Shown piece after piece: positions 41,592 to 56,600 of a DNA stretch of 64,000 nt. Location: assembly GCA_013399015.1 (NCBI GenBank), contig VWZX01001149.1, forward strand, positions 98,463-162,462. The letters run 5' to 3'. The notes beneath the pieces are model-generated. The model ran no database searches and was not told where the DNA came from. It saw only the letters and a list, made by a program, of their open reading frames with translations. The DNA is from Galbula dea (taxonomy: Eukaryota; Chordata; Aves; Piciformes; Galbulidae). Position 1 is the stretch's first letter. The number at the start of each line of letters is the position of its first letter. The position numbers and the translations under genes are program-made.

Positions 41592-41648
41592 ATGGAGCTC
41601 GCCAAGCCGGCCTTCCCCGCGCTGCCGCAGGCCAAAGAGGACTCTGAG
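41592..41648 (+). CDS. STYX: STYX coding exon 1
   Basis: Residues 1-19, MELAKPAFPALPQAKEDSE. GGCCATGG context. Donor GTGAGC, phase 0. Its last part matches the human FPSLPQCKEDAE region. Confidence 0.93.
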
Positions 41649-44600
41649 GTGAGCTGCGGAGGGGAGTTGCCGGGGGCCGCCCGAGGATTGCTGCCCACAG
41701 CGGCCCCGCGTTGTGAGGATTGTCCCGACCTCCCTCCACTCTCCAGTCCCTCTTCCCCCACCGAGGGAGTGTCTCTTGTCCCCCGTTCCCTCACCCCTCT
41801 CTCTCCACCTGGCTGTGGGGTTCCCGCAGGATTCACCCCATCGCAGGCCTCGCTGCTTGCCCCCCGCGGGTTCATCTCCTGCCCTTGTTCTGGTGGCACT
41901 CCTGTCCTCAGGCCTCGCTGCTGGCTGCTGTGCCGCCTCCCTTCTTTCCCACCCCGGGACCACCGACCACATCCTCCAGTCCTGCATCCTTCCTCTGCTC
42001 CTTGCTGTCTCCGCTGCCTCTTCACAGACTCCCTTCCCACCTGCATATTACTCCTTTGAGGTGTCTCCGGCCTTTCCCTGCCTGCTCTTAGGGCTGTTAG
42101 CCAGCCCTGCCTGCTGAAGAGGAATCTTGCCTTTACAGCCCCCCACCCTGCCTTATCTCCCTTAGCTTTTGCCCTCTGGTAGTGGTCCCCCCTCAGCTTG
42201 CTTTCCCTGGTGTCCCCTCTTCTGTGCTTCCCTCTGTCATGGCCTGCCTGTTAGCCGCCCTTTTGCTTTCCACTGCGTGTTCCCTCTCCCTTTGTATGGT
42301 CACCAGCCCTCCATCTGCTGCCGGCTGCCTGATTTGCCCCCTTTTTTTGTTCATACCGAAAGGGAGTGAGCTGCTAGCACTGAGTACCTGCGTGTCCCCT
42401 TCCTAACAGTTGGTGCCTACTAACTCTTAGATACTCCTGAAACAATTGGTGAGTCTATTGGGGAGGCATTTTTACAGTGTTCAGGAGCCAAGACTTGCAA
42501 ACTAAGACAGGTGGCAATATCGTGCCAAGACTAAACTGCACCCTGCCTGGTGTCAGAGGAGCTGGGTCAAAGCGGTGTCTGATTTCTGAGCTTGGCTTAG
42601 CTTTTCGACTCTGACCCTGGAGACTGCTGCTGTCTTTTCATGTGTCACAAACAGCCCTAAGCGTCCTGCTTTGAGGGCGTCGGGCATTCAATAGGAAACG
42701 TCACAGCGTTCACAAGAGAAGTTGATAGTATCAGAGGTCTAGAGATGGTGTATTTCATGAACATCAGCATTCATTTCTGCTTTAACAGAGTTATTGTTAC
42801 ATGCTGTTATTGTGGCAAGTTAACTGAAGGACAGAAGTTACTATAGGTTTTTTCTCTTGCTGGTTTTGTTGGCCAAATTCAATGCCCTCCTGAGAGCTAT
42901 GGAGGTGTTTACAAGTCATCTGGGTTGTTTCCAGCAAATTGGAATCAGTTTGTACCTGAACACAAAGTATAGCCCACCCTGGTTGGTTTATAATTTGTTT
43001 GGGTTTGAATTTCTTTCTGGAGAAAACCATCATATTGTCTCTAGTTACTTCTGAAAATGGTCAACTCTATAAGCTTGGGTGGCTTTTTGAACCTGTTTAG
43101 GAGGGAGTGTGGAGTTAAACCTCAGTTTTAAAATCAGAGGTCACTGCTAGTCCAACTTTCAGCTGGTGAGAACTGAAATTGTAACACGGTATCCTTCAGA
43201 GTGGCTTTTATTGTTTGCTCTTTTCATGCTCCCTCTCTCAATAGTATAATGCCTGCAGTGTTAGGACTTCACATCCTGCCAGACCCTAGTGGAGAATTTC
43301 AAGGGAGGTTCTTCTCTCTCTCTACTATGCCCTAGGGAGGCCACTCCTGGAGTAGTGTGTCCAGTTCTGGGCTCTCTAGTTCGAGAGACAAGGAGGTACT
43401 GGAGAGAGTCCATTGGAGGCTAGGAAGATACTGAGGGGACTGGAACGCAGGAGGAAAGGCTGAGAGCCCTGGGGGCATTACGCTGAGCAAGAGCTAAAGG
43501 GCCAAGGGAGGCAAGAGGCTGGGGCCAGACTCTGCTCAGTGGTGCCCAGGGACAGCCCAAGGGGCACTGGGCACAGACTGGAAGCCAGGAGGTTGCAGCT
43601 GAGCCAGAGGAGAACCTTGGTATGAGGGTGTTGGAGCCCTGGCCCAGGCTGCCCAGAGAGGCTGTGGAGTCTCCTTGTGTGGAGAGATTCCAAGGCCAGC
43701 TGGAGATGATCCTGGGCAAGCTGCTGTGGGTGCCCCTGCTTTAGCAGGGGGTTTGGACTAGATGATCCCCAGAGGTCCCTTCCAACCCCAACCAGTCTGG
43801 GATTCTGTGATTTCTAGGGCTGTTGTTTGTAAAGACTTTGAAGTTGGTTTATTTTTTTTTATCACCTAACATTTGTAAATAAATATGTAAATACACTGTA
43901 GTTGGAGTATGTGGGGAAAACAGAAAAATTAAAGCCATTGGGAGATCATCTAAATTCTTGTGGAGCTAACTTGTTGAGCAGAGAGTAAGAGGCTTCCTCT
44001 TCATTAAGAGGATGCTTTGGAAACATCAAACTAAGGAAACTAAAATGATTCTGTCCACAAAATGTAGTTATTCATGGAAAGCTGAAGATCAGTCTTGTGT
44101 AGTGCACTGAGGAGGTTCTTTGAGGAGGAGTGCTCACTAATATTATCTTAGGAAGCTGGTTATGTATGGTTTGGTGCTGTCTTGGTAGATTTGATTGCAA
44201 GATGCTGGGAGGAGGAAGGGGAGGAGAGAGAACTTGAGGTAAACCCCTGGTTTACTTCCTGAGGCAGGCTGCTCAAGAGTAAGTGCCACTTTGTGGTCAT
44301 TTTGAGGTAATCTTAACTGCCAGCTCCCTTCTCCTGGCTGGCTCTAGTAACCATATGACAGCTTAAATAATAAACAACAAAAACAAGTCAAATCAGAGAA
44401 CTGATCTGGTTGGCTGCACAGCTTTACACTCTCTGGTGCTGGCATAAGGAAGTGTCAGAGAGTGGGCAAGGCTGGTTGTGGAAGGGTGACAGCAGCCTGT
44501 GGATGGATTGACTCAGGAGGCTGCAGAAATAGGTCAGTTCTCTGGCCTGTAGGTTGTTTTCAGTGTCCCTAATCCATACAGTGTGTTGCAGGTTGCTGCA

Positions 44601-47600
44601 TTTTTCAAGTACTTGGCTATTGGTAATTTTTGGAGCTTGGGAAATGTCACATTAAGAAGCTCTGGTGATATTTACCTACTGGAGAGAGTTGTGCCACCTT
44701 TGCATTCCTAACCTGATACCATCTCAATAACTGATGGACCAGAAACTCCTCCTTCTGAGTACCTTAGAGATGTGTGTCACTTTTTTTCTCCCTGCAGTTT
44801 GTGTGTCCTTAAGTTCATCCTGGTGGTGAAACCATGTTTGTTGTAGGTCAAGCACAGAATGGTAGGGCCTCAGTACATCTGTGTGTCAGTGCTGGCTTGT
44901 GCTGCTTCCTCAAGTCCACTCTTGGTTGGGTACTGGCTGCAGTCTAGGTGAGTTGGCCAGTTCTGCAAGATGAGTTGATGAAGTCTGGGGTAAACTGGAG
45001 CACTGGACCTGGCTGCCCAGGGAGGTTGTGGAGTCCTCCTCTCTTGAGAGGTTCAAAACCCACTTGGACAAGATCTTGTGCAACCTGCTCTGGGTGACCC
45101 TGTGCTAGCAGAGGAGTTGGACTAGATGATCTCTAGAGGTCCTTTCCAGTCCCCACCACACTGGGATTCTCAGTCTGCTCTTTTCAAGGCTAAACAGCCC
45201 CAGGGATCTCAGCCTTTGGTCCTTGCAGGGATGCTCAAGTACTCTCAGTATCTTCATAGCCTCTACTGGACTCTCTCCAGTTCCCTCTTGGACTAAGGAG
45301 CCAAGGACTGGACATGATATTCCAGATATGGCCTCTCAAGGGCAAAGCAGACCTGGAGGAGAATCTCCCTGGACCTGCTGGTCACACTCTTCACCCAGGA
45401 GACCCTTGACTTCTGTGGCCACAAGAGCACATTGCTGGCCCATGGGGAACTACTTGTCCACCAGCACTCCCAGATCCTTCTCTGCAGAGCTGCTTTCCAG
45501 CAGGTCAACCCCTAACCTCTCCTGCTCCATGAGGTTATTCCTCCCCAGGTGCAGGACTCTACACTTCCCCTTGTTGAACTTAATGAGGTTTTCCTCCCAA
45601 CTCTCAGCCTGTCCAGGTCTTGCTGATAGTGTCAGCCACTCCTCCCAGGTTCTTATCATCAAGTTTGGAACAGCAAACTTGCTGAGGGTCCAGTCTATCC
45701 CTTCATCCAGGTCATTGATGAACAAGTCTGGACCCAGTACTGACCCCTGGGGGGCACTATGAGCTGCAGGCCTCCAGCTAGCCTCTGCACCACTGATCAC
45801 AACCCTCTGAGCTCTGTCCTTCAGCCAGTTTTCAACCCACCTCACTGTCCACTCATCTAACCCACACTTCCTAAACCTCCCCATAAGGATGTTCTGGGAG
45901 ACAGTGTCAAAAGCATCTATGTAATGGGAACACAGCAGTTCATTCCTTTGTTAAAACAGCAGCATATTTGCTTGCAAGCAGGCTGAGGAAACTAGTATTC
46001 CTGATGTAGTGAGAATTGTTTTAGGCCTCTCCATGGTTTTTGTGATGGACTTTTCAGCTTCTTGACTAAGCAGTCATGTTTGCCTTTTTGTTATGCATAA
46101 AAGCTGATCTCTCTTTAGCACGTGATTTTTGGGGAAGAAATTTGCATTTCTTGACAGCTATATTTAGGCTGAAATGCTAATGGCTTTTTGACTGCTTTTT
46201 TAGCTGTGCAGTAGTGCAGTCCATCTAAACTGAAACTTGATTTTTCACTCTTCCTTTTGACAAGAAGCACAAATAACCTCCTTAAACATAGTGATTTCCC
46301 CTCTTCTCCAGGGGGACTCCTAAAATAAGTAGGAAGCCTGTAGCATCATAACTTCTTTTACCTGCCCACAGAACAGAGCAAGAGGACCTCCAAACAAATG
46401 GGATGTTAATGCTGGGAAATGTAAATCAGGTGACAGATTTTGATCATAACTCTGTGGGATATTATCAGACTCCTTTGCATATAGCAGAAGTGCTGCACTG
46501 TGGCAGCTGAAGTTGAGCAATCTTGTCAGGAGTGATTAACTTCTGCCTTGTCAGTTGTCATTAATTTAGTCCTTGCCTCCGTGGGCAGCATGTTGATGTG
46601 CTCAGGCATCCACCCAGATGTTGAAGGTGGCTCCTAACTGAAGCAGTGTGTGCAACTGGGGGCTTAAAGCATGGTTTTCTATCTAAATGAGGATTGTAAA
46701 GAGACCTTGGCTATCTCAGTGTAGCTCAATTCACTAGGCTGTAGTTCAAAACAAAACCACACCAAAACAACCCAACCTCAAACAAAAACACCCAACCCAA
46801 CCAAACACCAAAAAAAACCCCAAAGAGCATGGAAAAGGACATGCACCATTGGAAATACTTCTAATAATCTGAATGCAGCTTTTCTTTTACCAATAAAACT
46901 TGTTCATTAGTGCTCATTTTGTGGATTCTTTGTAAAAAGGGAATGATCAAGACCTTTTATTGTAGTGGCTAGGAATGCTGGGGGGTGAATGCAGGAGAAA
47001 TGCTGTTAGACAAAATCCAGATGAGTCTCAGTTTCTGTGCAAGTCTATTGAAAAAGGAAATAAACCAAAAAGTGTGGTGGTCCTGCCCCTGGGCCTTGGG
47101 CTTCAGGAGGCCCTGCCTCTGGGCTGTGGGCTTCATGTGAGCTGAGGAATTCTGCCTTCCCTGCTTTATTGTGCTTTAATAAAAGCCAGCACTGATGGTC
47201 CTCTGTGGTAGCTGGTATTTAACAAGCTACCAGAGGTATCTTTTGAACCAGTGTCACAGAATGGGATGAATAAGAAGTGTTTGGACTTTGTGTTGTGTTT
47301 CTACCTTAATGTTTAGTTGCCTTGGTCTACCTGTGATCCTTTTCTGTGGCTTGTATTTCTCTTTGCTAAAATAACCTTTATCTTCCTGTTGAACACTTCT
47401 TCCTTCCTCTGTGTGCTCTGTCATTCCCACCTGTTATTCTTTATCCTCTCAACCTTCCTGCCTTTTGTATTCCTTTGTATTTGCACAAGCCAAAATATCT
47501 ATAGGATGAGGTCTTCCCATTGTCCAAGTCCTCTTGACAAACACAGAACACACTGTTCAACTGCTTCCCAGCCCATGTTTACTACTGCTGGGGCTCACCA

Positions 47601-50600
47601 AAGTGGGATCTGTGACTGAGGGGGACTTGCTGTTACAGCAAAGCCCATGTAATAGCTGGCTGTGCAAAAAAGTGCTTTACCCATGCTGTCAACCATCCAG
47701 CATTGTCACTGGTTTTGTCCCAGTGCTTATGTGACCTGTGGTGACCTGGAGCAGGGAGCTTACTTGGTAGACAACTAGCTTTGCTAAAAAAGCTGTTAGT
47801 TTTTAGCAAAAAGGGGTTAGAAGGGACCTCTGGGAATCACCTAGTCCAACCCCTCTGCTAAAGCAGGGGCACCCACAGCAGCTTGCCCAGGATCACCTCC
47901 AGCTGGGCTTGGAATCTCTCCACACAAGGAGACCACAACCTCAGTGTAAATTAGACTGAAAACTACCTCAGAATTAAGCATAATGCTTTTGTTTCATGGC
48001 AATCATCAAGGGATTGGGATCCATCCACAATCCAAGCTGTAGGCTGCTCAGGGAGGTGGTGTTAGTGTTAGCAGTTGATAGAATCATGGCCTGTGACTGC
48101 TCAGCTCTAACACTGTTCAGCTGTAACTTTCATTTCCTATACAGAATGGTCCAAAGTTACAGCCAGGAGATTAGTTGGCCAGAGCAGGTGAAGGAATTGA
48201 AGCAGGCCAGCAGAATTTGTGACTGTCCTTATCAGAACAGTTGTCTTCAGCTTTGATTTCACAGCTGGTGGAAAAAGGTTGTATCAGGTTGGGAGAAGAG
48301 ACTTTTGAGTGTTACAGCTTATGTGACTGTTCCATCAGGCAGAGAAACAAACTTAGGGAAGAGGATTCTGGCAGTCCTAGATTTTTTTGAGACTTCTTTA
48401 TGTTAGATTCTTCTCCTTTCAAACTACTGATTTATTTTCCTGGTGGATTTTTTCAGCAACTTTGAGAGCTTCTTCCTTCATCTAGGGCAGTTTGTGGTTT
48501 GCAGGCTCTACTACTTAGAATCATAGAATCATTAAGGTTGGAAAAGACCTCCAAGATTATTCAGTCCAACTGGTAATCTAACACTGCCAAGTCCACCACT
48601 AGACCATGTCCCCAGGCACCACAGCTACATGTTTTTGGAGTGTTTCCAGGGACAGTGATATCTGCCTCTTCCCTGGACAGCCTTTTTTCCAATGCTTAAA
48701 CACCCTTGCAGGGAAGAGTTTTTCCTTATGTCCAACATAAACCTCTCCTGCTACAGTTTGAGGCCGTTTCCTCTTGTCCTGTCACTTCTTCCCTGGGCAA
48801 ACAGACCAACTCTCAGCTGGCTCCAGCCTCCTTTCAGGGACTTGCAGAGAGTGAGAAGGTCTCTACTGAGCCTCCTCTTCTCCAGGCTAACCAACCCCAG
48901 TTCCCTCAGCTGCTCCTCACAACACTTGTGCTCTAGACCCTTCCCCAGCTTTGTTGCTCTTCTCTGGACACACTCAGCAGGATTTTAACCATAATTAAGG
49001 TGTAGTACTGCAGGTTGCCTTCAACCAAATTTGGGCTTTGGCAAAGAACAACTAGGTTGTACTTTTCACATGAGAAAATCAGATGAGTCTTCAGACTTAA
49101 ACTGCTGGTTAAGGACCAACCAGTGATGTCACTTGTATCCATTTCACCACATTCCTTGTGGTGAGGCATACAGAGGTTGTTTAAGTTACATTGTGGTGCT
49201 GTGTTTAAATGCCACAGTCTTTGCTTTTATGCAGATCTTAAGCATAGACAAATCTCAATGTCAGGGCTGTTAATGTCAAATTCATATATTCATTTTTTAA
49301 TTAGTTTAAGTCCTTGCCAAGGTGTCTCTTAGAGGAGAAAGTCCACATGTATGTGCATTTGCACATATAACTAGTTGTTAGTTTTTTGCCATTAAAATTC
49401 TAAAGAGGAATGGGTATGGCTGTGGCAAAACATTGACAGAGTAGCTGTTGGCACAGTAGCTTGATGTAGTTTTGGGTGTTGATTACCAAGAAGCTCTTTG
49501 TAGTGTGGACAAGTCTCACTGATTCATTTATATCCTCAGTTTATTTCAGTTAGAGATTGGCTGTAGATGGGGAAGGGAGGGCTTTGAAAAGTGCTTGATT
49601 TCCTTTTCTCCTGCTAATAAGTCCATTCTGGGGCAGCAGTTGAAGTGCTTTAGATAGTCCCTGGCATTTCATTTGTGTGAACACAAAATACAGCAGGCAC
49701 ATGCTGTGATCACCCTCAGCAAAACACCTGAGAGGTCATGGAAACTTGTCTGTCAGTGTTTCACAGTCTAGTTCAGGAAGGGCTGTCAGAGGTGAGCAGC
49801 TCCTTTTTAAAACTGTGGAGTTGGGGGGGGTGTTTATTTTTTGCATTCCTTTTCTCTTACTTTTGTGTCGTGTGAATACTGGAGGTTGTGTGTCCCAGGA
49901 GGCTGACACTTGTCTCTGTAGAACCTCCTAAGTGCTTAGCAGCACAGAGTGCTGCTACTCTCTCCAGCTCTGGCATCATCGGTTGTTTCCTTAGCAAAAT
50001 TCTTCTAGTTGATCTGATAAAAAGAGACTCTTTCAGTCGTTATTTGTTTGCTGGGTGCTCCAGACAACATGGAAAACGTGGCTGATTAATGAAATCCTTA
50101 AAATGAGACCTCTGCTTGTCTTCAATGTAGGTTAATAGATCCATTTTTAACACAATTTTCCATGACACTTGAATAATCTTGCACTGTTAGTTTTAAAAGC
50201 CTTGAGGGGCTGTCAGGAGACCACTCTTTTAAAAAGAAAGCATCTAATCCAGGACATGGTCTTTCAGTCAACTTCTTTTGCAGTCTAAATCCCATTGGAA
50301 ACTCTACCTTTCTGGCTTCTTGAAGAATACTGAAGACTTAATTGTCTGGAGCCAATAGTGACATTTTTTTCTTGTTCAGAACATCTGTGGCATCTGTTGT
50401 CTTTTGGGTTTTGGTCTCCTTTGGACTGTATGTTGCTTAATTCTTGCCTATTCATCTTGCAGAGCTTACAGCTGTCGAGGCTAATACAATATCCTGCTTC
50501 TCATGCATTTGAAAGGAATATTTGTAATGTATGAAGTCTCCTTGACCACAGTTTTCTTGGGTTTTAGTGAATGAGTTCTGCTTTCCTAGCCACAGTGAGC

Positions 50601-53600
50601 CAATGGGAGTATATGCTAAAACTCTTAGGTCAAAACCTTCAAAGGATACACTTCTGTAAATAGCACCCTTTTGTCACAGGATTTCTATTAGCAGGAGCTT
50701 TTCTTTGTTCAGCTGGAAGATGCAGAAGTAACTTACCTTACCTCTCTGGGTCTTCAGCAGAGGCTACTTGAGTGTATTTTATTTAGCTGTTTGTCTATGT
50801 TTCAGGTAGTACTGAAAGAACTGTTTTGAGTGGCTCAATGTTTGTTTGCTTTCTCAGAAATGATGTCTCAGGTTCAATTCAGGTGGTTTCCAGATGAACT
50901 TTACTGATACTAAAATCCTTTCTAACTCCATTCCCAAGAGCTAGCAAAACCTCCCTGTGTATCTGCATGTGTGTCTGGGGGAAGCACTTGATTTTTCTTG
51001 TGTCCCTCACTAAAAAGAGGCTTAATGTGAAATCCATGCTGTTGGTAAACTGCAGGAGCTAAGGTAGACAGTGTTGCAGTTTAAAGGTCCTGGATCTTTC
51101 TTGGTGTAATCCTGAGCTCACTTCACAGGTGGAATATTTAGATTTTCACTTTCTCATGGTTTGGAGGAGATTGGAACATAACAGGAGTGACATATGGTGA
51201 AGTTTTTTCTTAGCTGCCAGTGTGTGTGGAGCTCCCAACACCATTATGTAAAGAAATGGATGTGCTCTATTTGATTTGATGTCTTGGACTAGTTCCTTTC
51301 TTTTTCCCCCCCCTCCAGCTGGTAACTGTGATCTCAGATACAACTCCTTCATGTGTGAGGGTCAAAGAATGAGTAAGAGCCTGTTAATAGAGGACAGTGG
51401 GAGTTGTAGAGAAGCAAAGACAGGAATAGAGTCTGCCTGAGCATTTTTCTGTTCAGCTTTGGCAGTTCTGTGAAATGGGGCAAAGGACCAAAGTGTTGAT
51501 CCTGACATTTGCTCTGGGTAGCTCTGATAGATTGAGTTGGATGATAGGAGCCAGCCCTTCCCAGCTATTTACTGAGTGGTGACCCTTCACAGACATGCTT
51601 CTGGGATTCCTGGAAGGCTGCAATGTGCTAGCTGTGAGTTGGCTGATGAGGAGAATCATGTCCTCTGTGGCTGAGCACAAACACGTGGATTGCCCTTGCA
51701 AGGATCCTTCCTGGTGTAACAGTCTAGGATGGAGAAATAGGGAGGTTTATTTAGTGGCTTGCTGGGCTCATGGAGAACATAAGTTTCTAGAATTATTAAA
51801 GCTAAATCCTGAATATTTAAACTAAAGTTAGTTTGAATGTGTTAGGTGAGGCAGTGTGGATTTTAAGGGAGTTACCCACTACATTTGTTATCTTGTTTTT
51901 TCAGTGCCTGTAGGAATGTACCAAAGGATTTTTTTGCTTCTGTGGCTAGTACAGAATGTTCTGAAGCTTTTTCCCTTTTTCTTTCTGTTTTTTCCACCCC
52001 ACTCTCCAGGGAAGTTCCTAAGCAGAAAGTCCAACCCCTCTGCTAATGCAGGGTTACCTACAGCAGTTTATACCTACCTTGCACCACTGACAAGAGTCTG
52101 ACCTCATCCTCTTGACCTCCCTTTAGATACTGATAAGCATTGAGATGATGCTGATTTGTCTGATTTGGATATCCTCCCCCTTTAGCTATTGAAAAGTATT
52201 AAGCAGATGCCCTGTGGGGGCTGCTCTTCTCCAGGCTAAGCAGCCCCAGGGCTCTCAGCCTTTCCTCCTGCCACAGATGCTCCAGTGCCCTCAGCATCTT
52301 CCTAGCCTCTGTTGGATTCTCTCCACTAGTTCCTTGCCTTTCCTGAACAGGGGAGCCCAGAACTGGACACACTGCTCCAGCTGTGACCTCCCTAGGGCAG
52401 GGCAGAGCTGGAGGAGAACTTCCCTGGACCTGCTGGTCACACTCTCCTAAATGCACTCCAGGAGACCATTGGCCTTCTTGGCCCCAAGAGCACATTGCTG
52501 CCTCATGGGGAACTTCTATTAATGATGTGACAGCTCTGCTGGATGATTTCAAGTACTTGGGGTTTCTTCACACTAGCTTTCAAAACAGTATTCCTTGCAC
52601 TTGAGTGTTACTGGTATCCAAGTGGAGAGTTGGCAGTGAGTGTGATCATGGTCTGTTGGGTAGCAGGGAGCTTGTACAGTCTGCAGAAACCAGATTTTGG
52701 TTCTTTTACATAACATGCACATACAGCTCTCTGCCATTTGTGTCTCTATGTAATTGGTTTTTCTTTCATTTTGAAGGATTGGACCTATCCCATGAGGAGA
52801 GAGATGCAGGTATGACACTTTCCTTTACCATTTGACTCAAACCCCAGGGGCAGTTCAGTAAGAAATAGAACTGGTGTCAAAATCAGATTTTGGGGGTGAA
52901 GTGTCAGGCAGCACCATTGGAGAGTTGTGTGAGGAGTGAAGCTTGGAGTACAGATGTGCTTGGAGCAACCTTGTCCAAATCCTGGGAAAAAGTAATTTTG
53001 TCCTTCAGAATCCCCAAAATACTGCATTTTTTTGTCTTCTTGAATGTTTTTAGGAGATAGTTGTTCAAAATGGATGGGGGCTTTGCTTTTTAAGGTAGAT
53101 TTGGTTGGCAGTGTTCTCGAGCAGGATGGACAATTAAAATGTTCCTACCGTGGTGTCAGCAGAGTCCTTGCACGCGCTAAGATCTACAGCCCTACATGTC
53201 TGTATTGGTGGGGAGATAATGGATTAAGAATTGGTATTTTCCTACTGCTAGGACAAAGCTAGAAGACTTATACCATGACTTTATCTTTTTTCCATGAGAG
53301 CAATTTGGAATTAATTCCAAGAGAGAATGAAACACAAAGTTAGAGTTCTGTTCATTTGATCTGGGGTTGGGTTTGGTTCAGTCATCAAACTGGACCTCAG
53401 TCCAAATAACAGACTTGATTTCTGTTCCAAAACAAGATCTCCTGCACAAGATGATGTTTCTTTTTTATTTTGCCAGCCTGGAGTTTTCTCCTTTGTCCTG
53501 TTGTAAGTGACACTTGGTAACACAGCTCTGCCTGCTAAGTGAATTACTTAGTTTTATTGCCGTAGTCTTGAGTTGAGTGCAATGCATTGTCTCAAATAAT

Positions 53601-56600
53601 TTTGGGTTGCTGTTAAATGTCTCTTCTTTTGCCTCCTAGGAAATTTTGCCTGGGTTATTTTTAGGCCCATATTCTTCAGCTATGAAAAGCAAGGTATGAT
53701 TCTCAGAACAGTGTCTCATAAGGAAACTCAGCTGTGGTGATTGGATGTGTTACTGTGGTGATACATGGAATGCTTTGGGTTGGGAAGGATCTTTAAAGGT
53801 CATGTTCAAGTGTTACCTGGGTAGGTGTAAATTTGGTTGTGAGCTTGAACTGGAACATGAAAGACACCAGAGTAGAAGTGCATTTTTACACTTAAATGCA
53901 TAATAAATGCATTTCTGGGGTGGTGTCTCTAGCCTGCAGGATTGTCTGTTACTAGGGCTAGTGTTGCTGCCTCCCCTTTCCAGAGTGAGTCTGGAGATTC
54001 TAATCAGCTTTACCTACTGCTTACAACCCAGAGAAAAGTGCAAGTTTGAAGTGATTTGCATACTCATTGCAGTGAGCATTCCTCTGTCAGCCTTTTGGAG
54101 TCAAACTGAGTCTTAGAGTTGAGCTGGAATATCAGTTTCCTGAGGAAAATCTTTGGGACAAGCACATCAGGCAGATGGATTTGCAACACAAATCAGAGCT
54201 GGGAGCTCACACATAGTAAAAATCAGGCCCATTGCATCTAGAGCAAAGTCCAGCACTGCTAAAACAAAGCTTGTATCTGCAAACTCACCTCATAGTTTCA
54301 ATGATTTTCCTTCCAACAGTCTGATTGCAGCCCGAATCTGCTGCTAGCTGAAAATGACTGCATCATGTAGAGAGTTGCATTTGCAAGCAAAGTGAAAGGT
54401 GGGCAGAGACAAATGGATTGAATTCTGCCTTTCCTGCCTGTTCTTTTTCTCACTGTTAGGAATGGTTTATTCCTTGCAGCTCCTAGTGGTTGTGTTTTTG
54501 TCTTCTGGAAAAGACAATTTTTCAGGCTGTGCTTTGAAGAGGAGAAAAGCAGCTTTGATTTTTCAGGAGGACATGATGTAGCCCTATTGTGTATTTAAGT
54601 ATAGCTTTTAGGACTGGGTAATAGAGTCTGTAATTCAGAAACAAATCAACCAAACCCATGTTTTCTTTCCTTTTTCCACAGCTACCTACACTTCAGAAAC
54701 ATGGAATAACTCATGTGATATGCATAAGGCAAAACATTGAAGCAAACTTCATTAAACCAAACTTCCAACAGTTATTTAGGTGAGAAATGAGCAAGGTTTT
54801 TAGTCTTCTTTCCAAATATTTTCCACATTGTCAAAACTATTTGAAACATGGGCTAAGGTGTAAGCAAACTCTGAAATCCAAACCATGAAGTTTCTTCCTC
54901 CTCCTGAACTCCAAATGTAGGTAAGTCTACCAAGGAGTAGTAGCTGTTAGTTTGCAGGAACTGCCTTCAGCTTTCAAGTTGTTAGTTCTGGGTACAGCTT
55001 GCCCTGCTAATTAAACAGGAGGTAACATCATCAGAAAGTGTACTTCTGAAAAAGCTGTCTCGGGAAAGAACACTGTCCTGTATTTACACACTGATGTGGA
55101 CCATGGGAGTATCCTATGAATACAGGCTGAGAGAGTTGGGGTTGTTCAGTCTGCAGAAGAGAAGGCTCCAAGGAGACCACCTTTTGGCCTTTCAGTGTCT
55201 GAAGGGGGCTACAAGAAAGCTGGGGAGGGACTTTTGAGGAGGTCAGGTGGTGATAGAACCAGGGGAAATGGGTGTAAGCTAGAGGAGGGGAGATTTAGAT
55301 TGGATATTAGGAGGAAGTTCTTCCCTGTGAGGGTGGGGAGACACTGGCACAGGTTGCCCAGAGAGGTTGTGGAAGCTCCATCCCTGGAAGCTTTGAAGGC
55401 CAGGCTGGCTGGGGCTGTGGGCAACCTGCTCTAGTGGTAGGTGTCCCTGGAAGGCAGGGGGTTGGAACTAGATGATCTTTAAGGTCCCTTCCAACTCTGG
55501 TGATTCTATGATTCTCTCTAGTATGCTACTTTGAAATAGAGTGGAGTCACCTGTAGCAGAGCACTTGTGGATCCTTTCTGCTCTGAGAGGTGATTTGGTC
55601 AGGGGATGTTGGGGAAGGTTCCTCACTTGCTTCCTCATAAGGACAGCTCCAGGGACTGCTTGGTTGGAGAAGTTCTTAGCCCAGAAAGTAGAGCCAGGGT
55701 GTTCTTGCTGGCTTCCTTCTGCAGGTTTGAGGACTGTAGTGGGGCTGAATCAGCTGTAAGGTTACTGGTGGCAGCACCTTGGTGTTACCATGTACTCACA
55801 GTAACTGTTTTCATTGTAGGTATTTAGTCTTGGATATTGCAGATCATCCAGTGGAGAATATAATCCGATTTTTCCCCATGGTGAGTGTCTGTGTATTCAT
55901 GGGAATGGATTGGGAATGGAGGTGCCTACTGGGTGTTCTCTCAGCTAACAGATACCAGTTTCACATTTGGGATACCCAGCCTGAGGCACCTGGAAGGGCT
56001 GGGAAGTGAGTGACCTTATTATTGCCACTTTAGTAAGTGGAATGGACTCCTTTTTACAGGAGTAGAAACTGAGGCAGAATTGAAAGAGATGTATCTGATA
56101 ATGGCCTCAAATAAACCCCTCAAAAGATGGTCTTGGAAGAAAGAAATTGGGTCATAGGAGAGTGCTGGAGAACTTAGCCTGTAGGACACTTAACTTGTTT
56201 GAACCCAACAGTATTTACATCTCTGGTATCAAATACTCCAGTGAATTCAACAGAAAATAGTCTGCAGGTGGTGTAAATAGGTTTCACAGCAGCTTGCAGT
56301 GTGTTTACTGTAGAGGAATTAAAAAGTAACTTAAGTTAAACAGTACATACTGACCTTTGGAACAGAAGAAACCGTGAGTTTGGAGCTGTGCTTTTGTATC
56401 TGTAGTTTACATGAGTTTGCAACAGAGCAAAAGCATTTTGTTCCTTTCTTCACTCAAAAAAACCCTCTCTCCAAACCAGCACTAAAAAGCTCTTTTGACT
56501 TCCTTGTGTATGGCAGAGATGGTCAAGGTTTTGCAGAGCAAAGGCAAATCAGCTGATGGCTTGCAGCTTTTCTGCAGTGTGTTCTGAAGTATAAATGCCA

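Larger units (their letters stand above)
41649..52776 (+). other. STYX intron 1
   Basis: An 11.1-kb intron. It holds CR1 pieces at 43305-43813, 44996-45175, 45176-45922, 47815-47940, 48515-48980 and 52015-52515, and an A/C-rich tract at 46747-46822. Stretches 41720-43300, 43815-44990, 45925-47810 and 48985-52010 show no recognisable gene or repeat. Confidence 0.75.

Noticed and set aside
45223..45762. 179-codon plus-strand open frame
   Set aside because: Antisense of the CR1 RT fragment on the minus strand.
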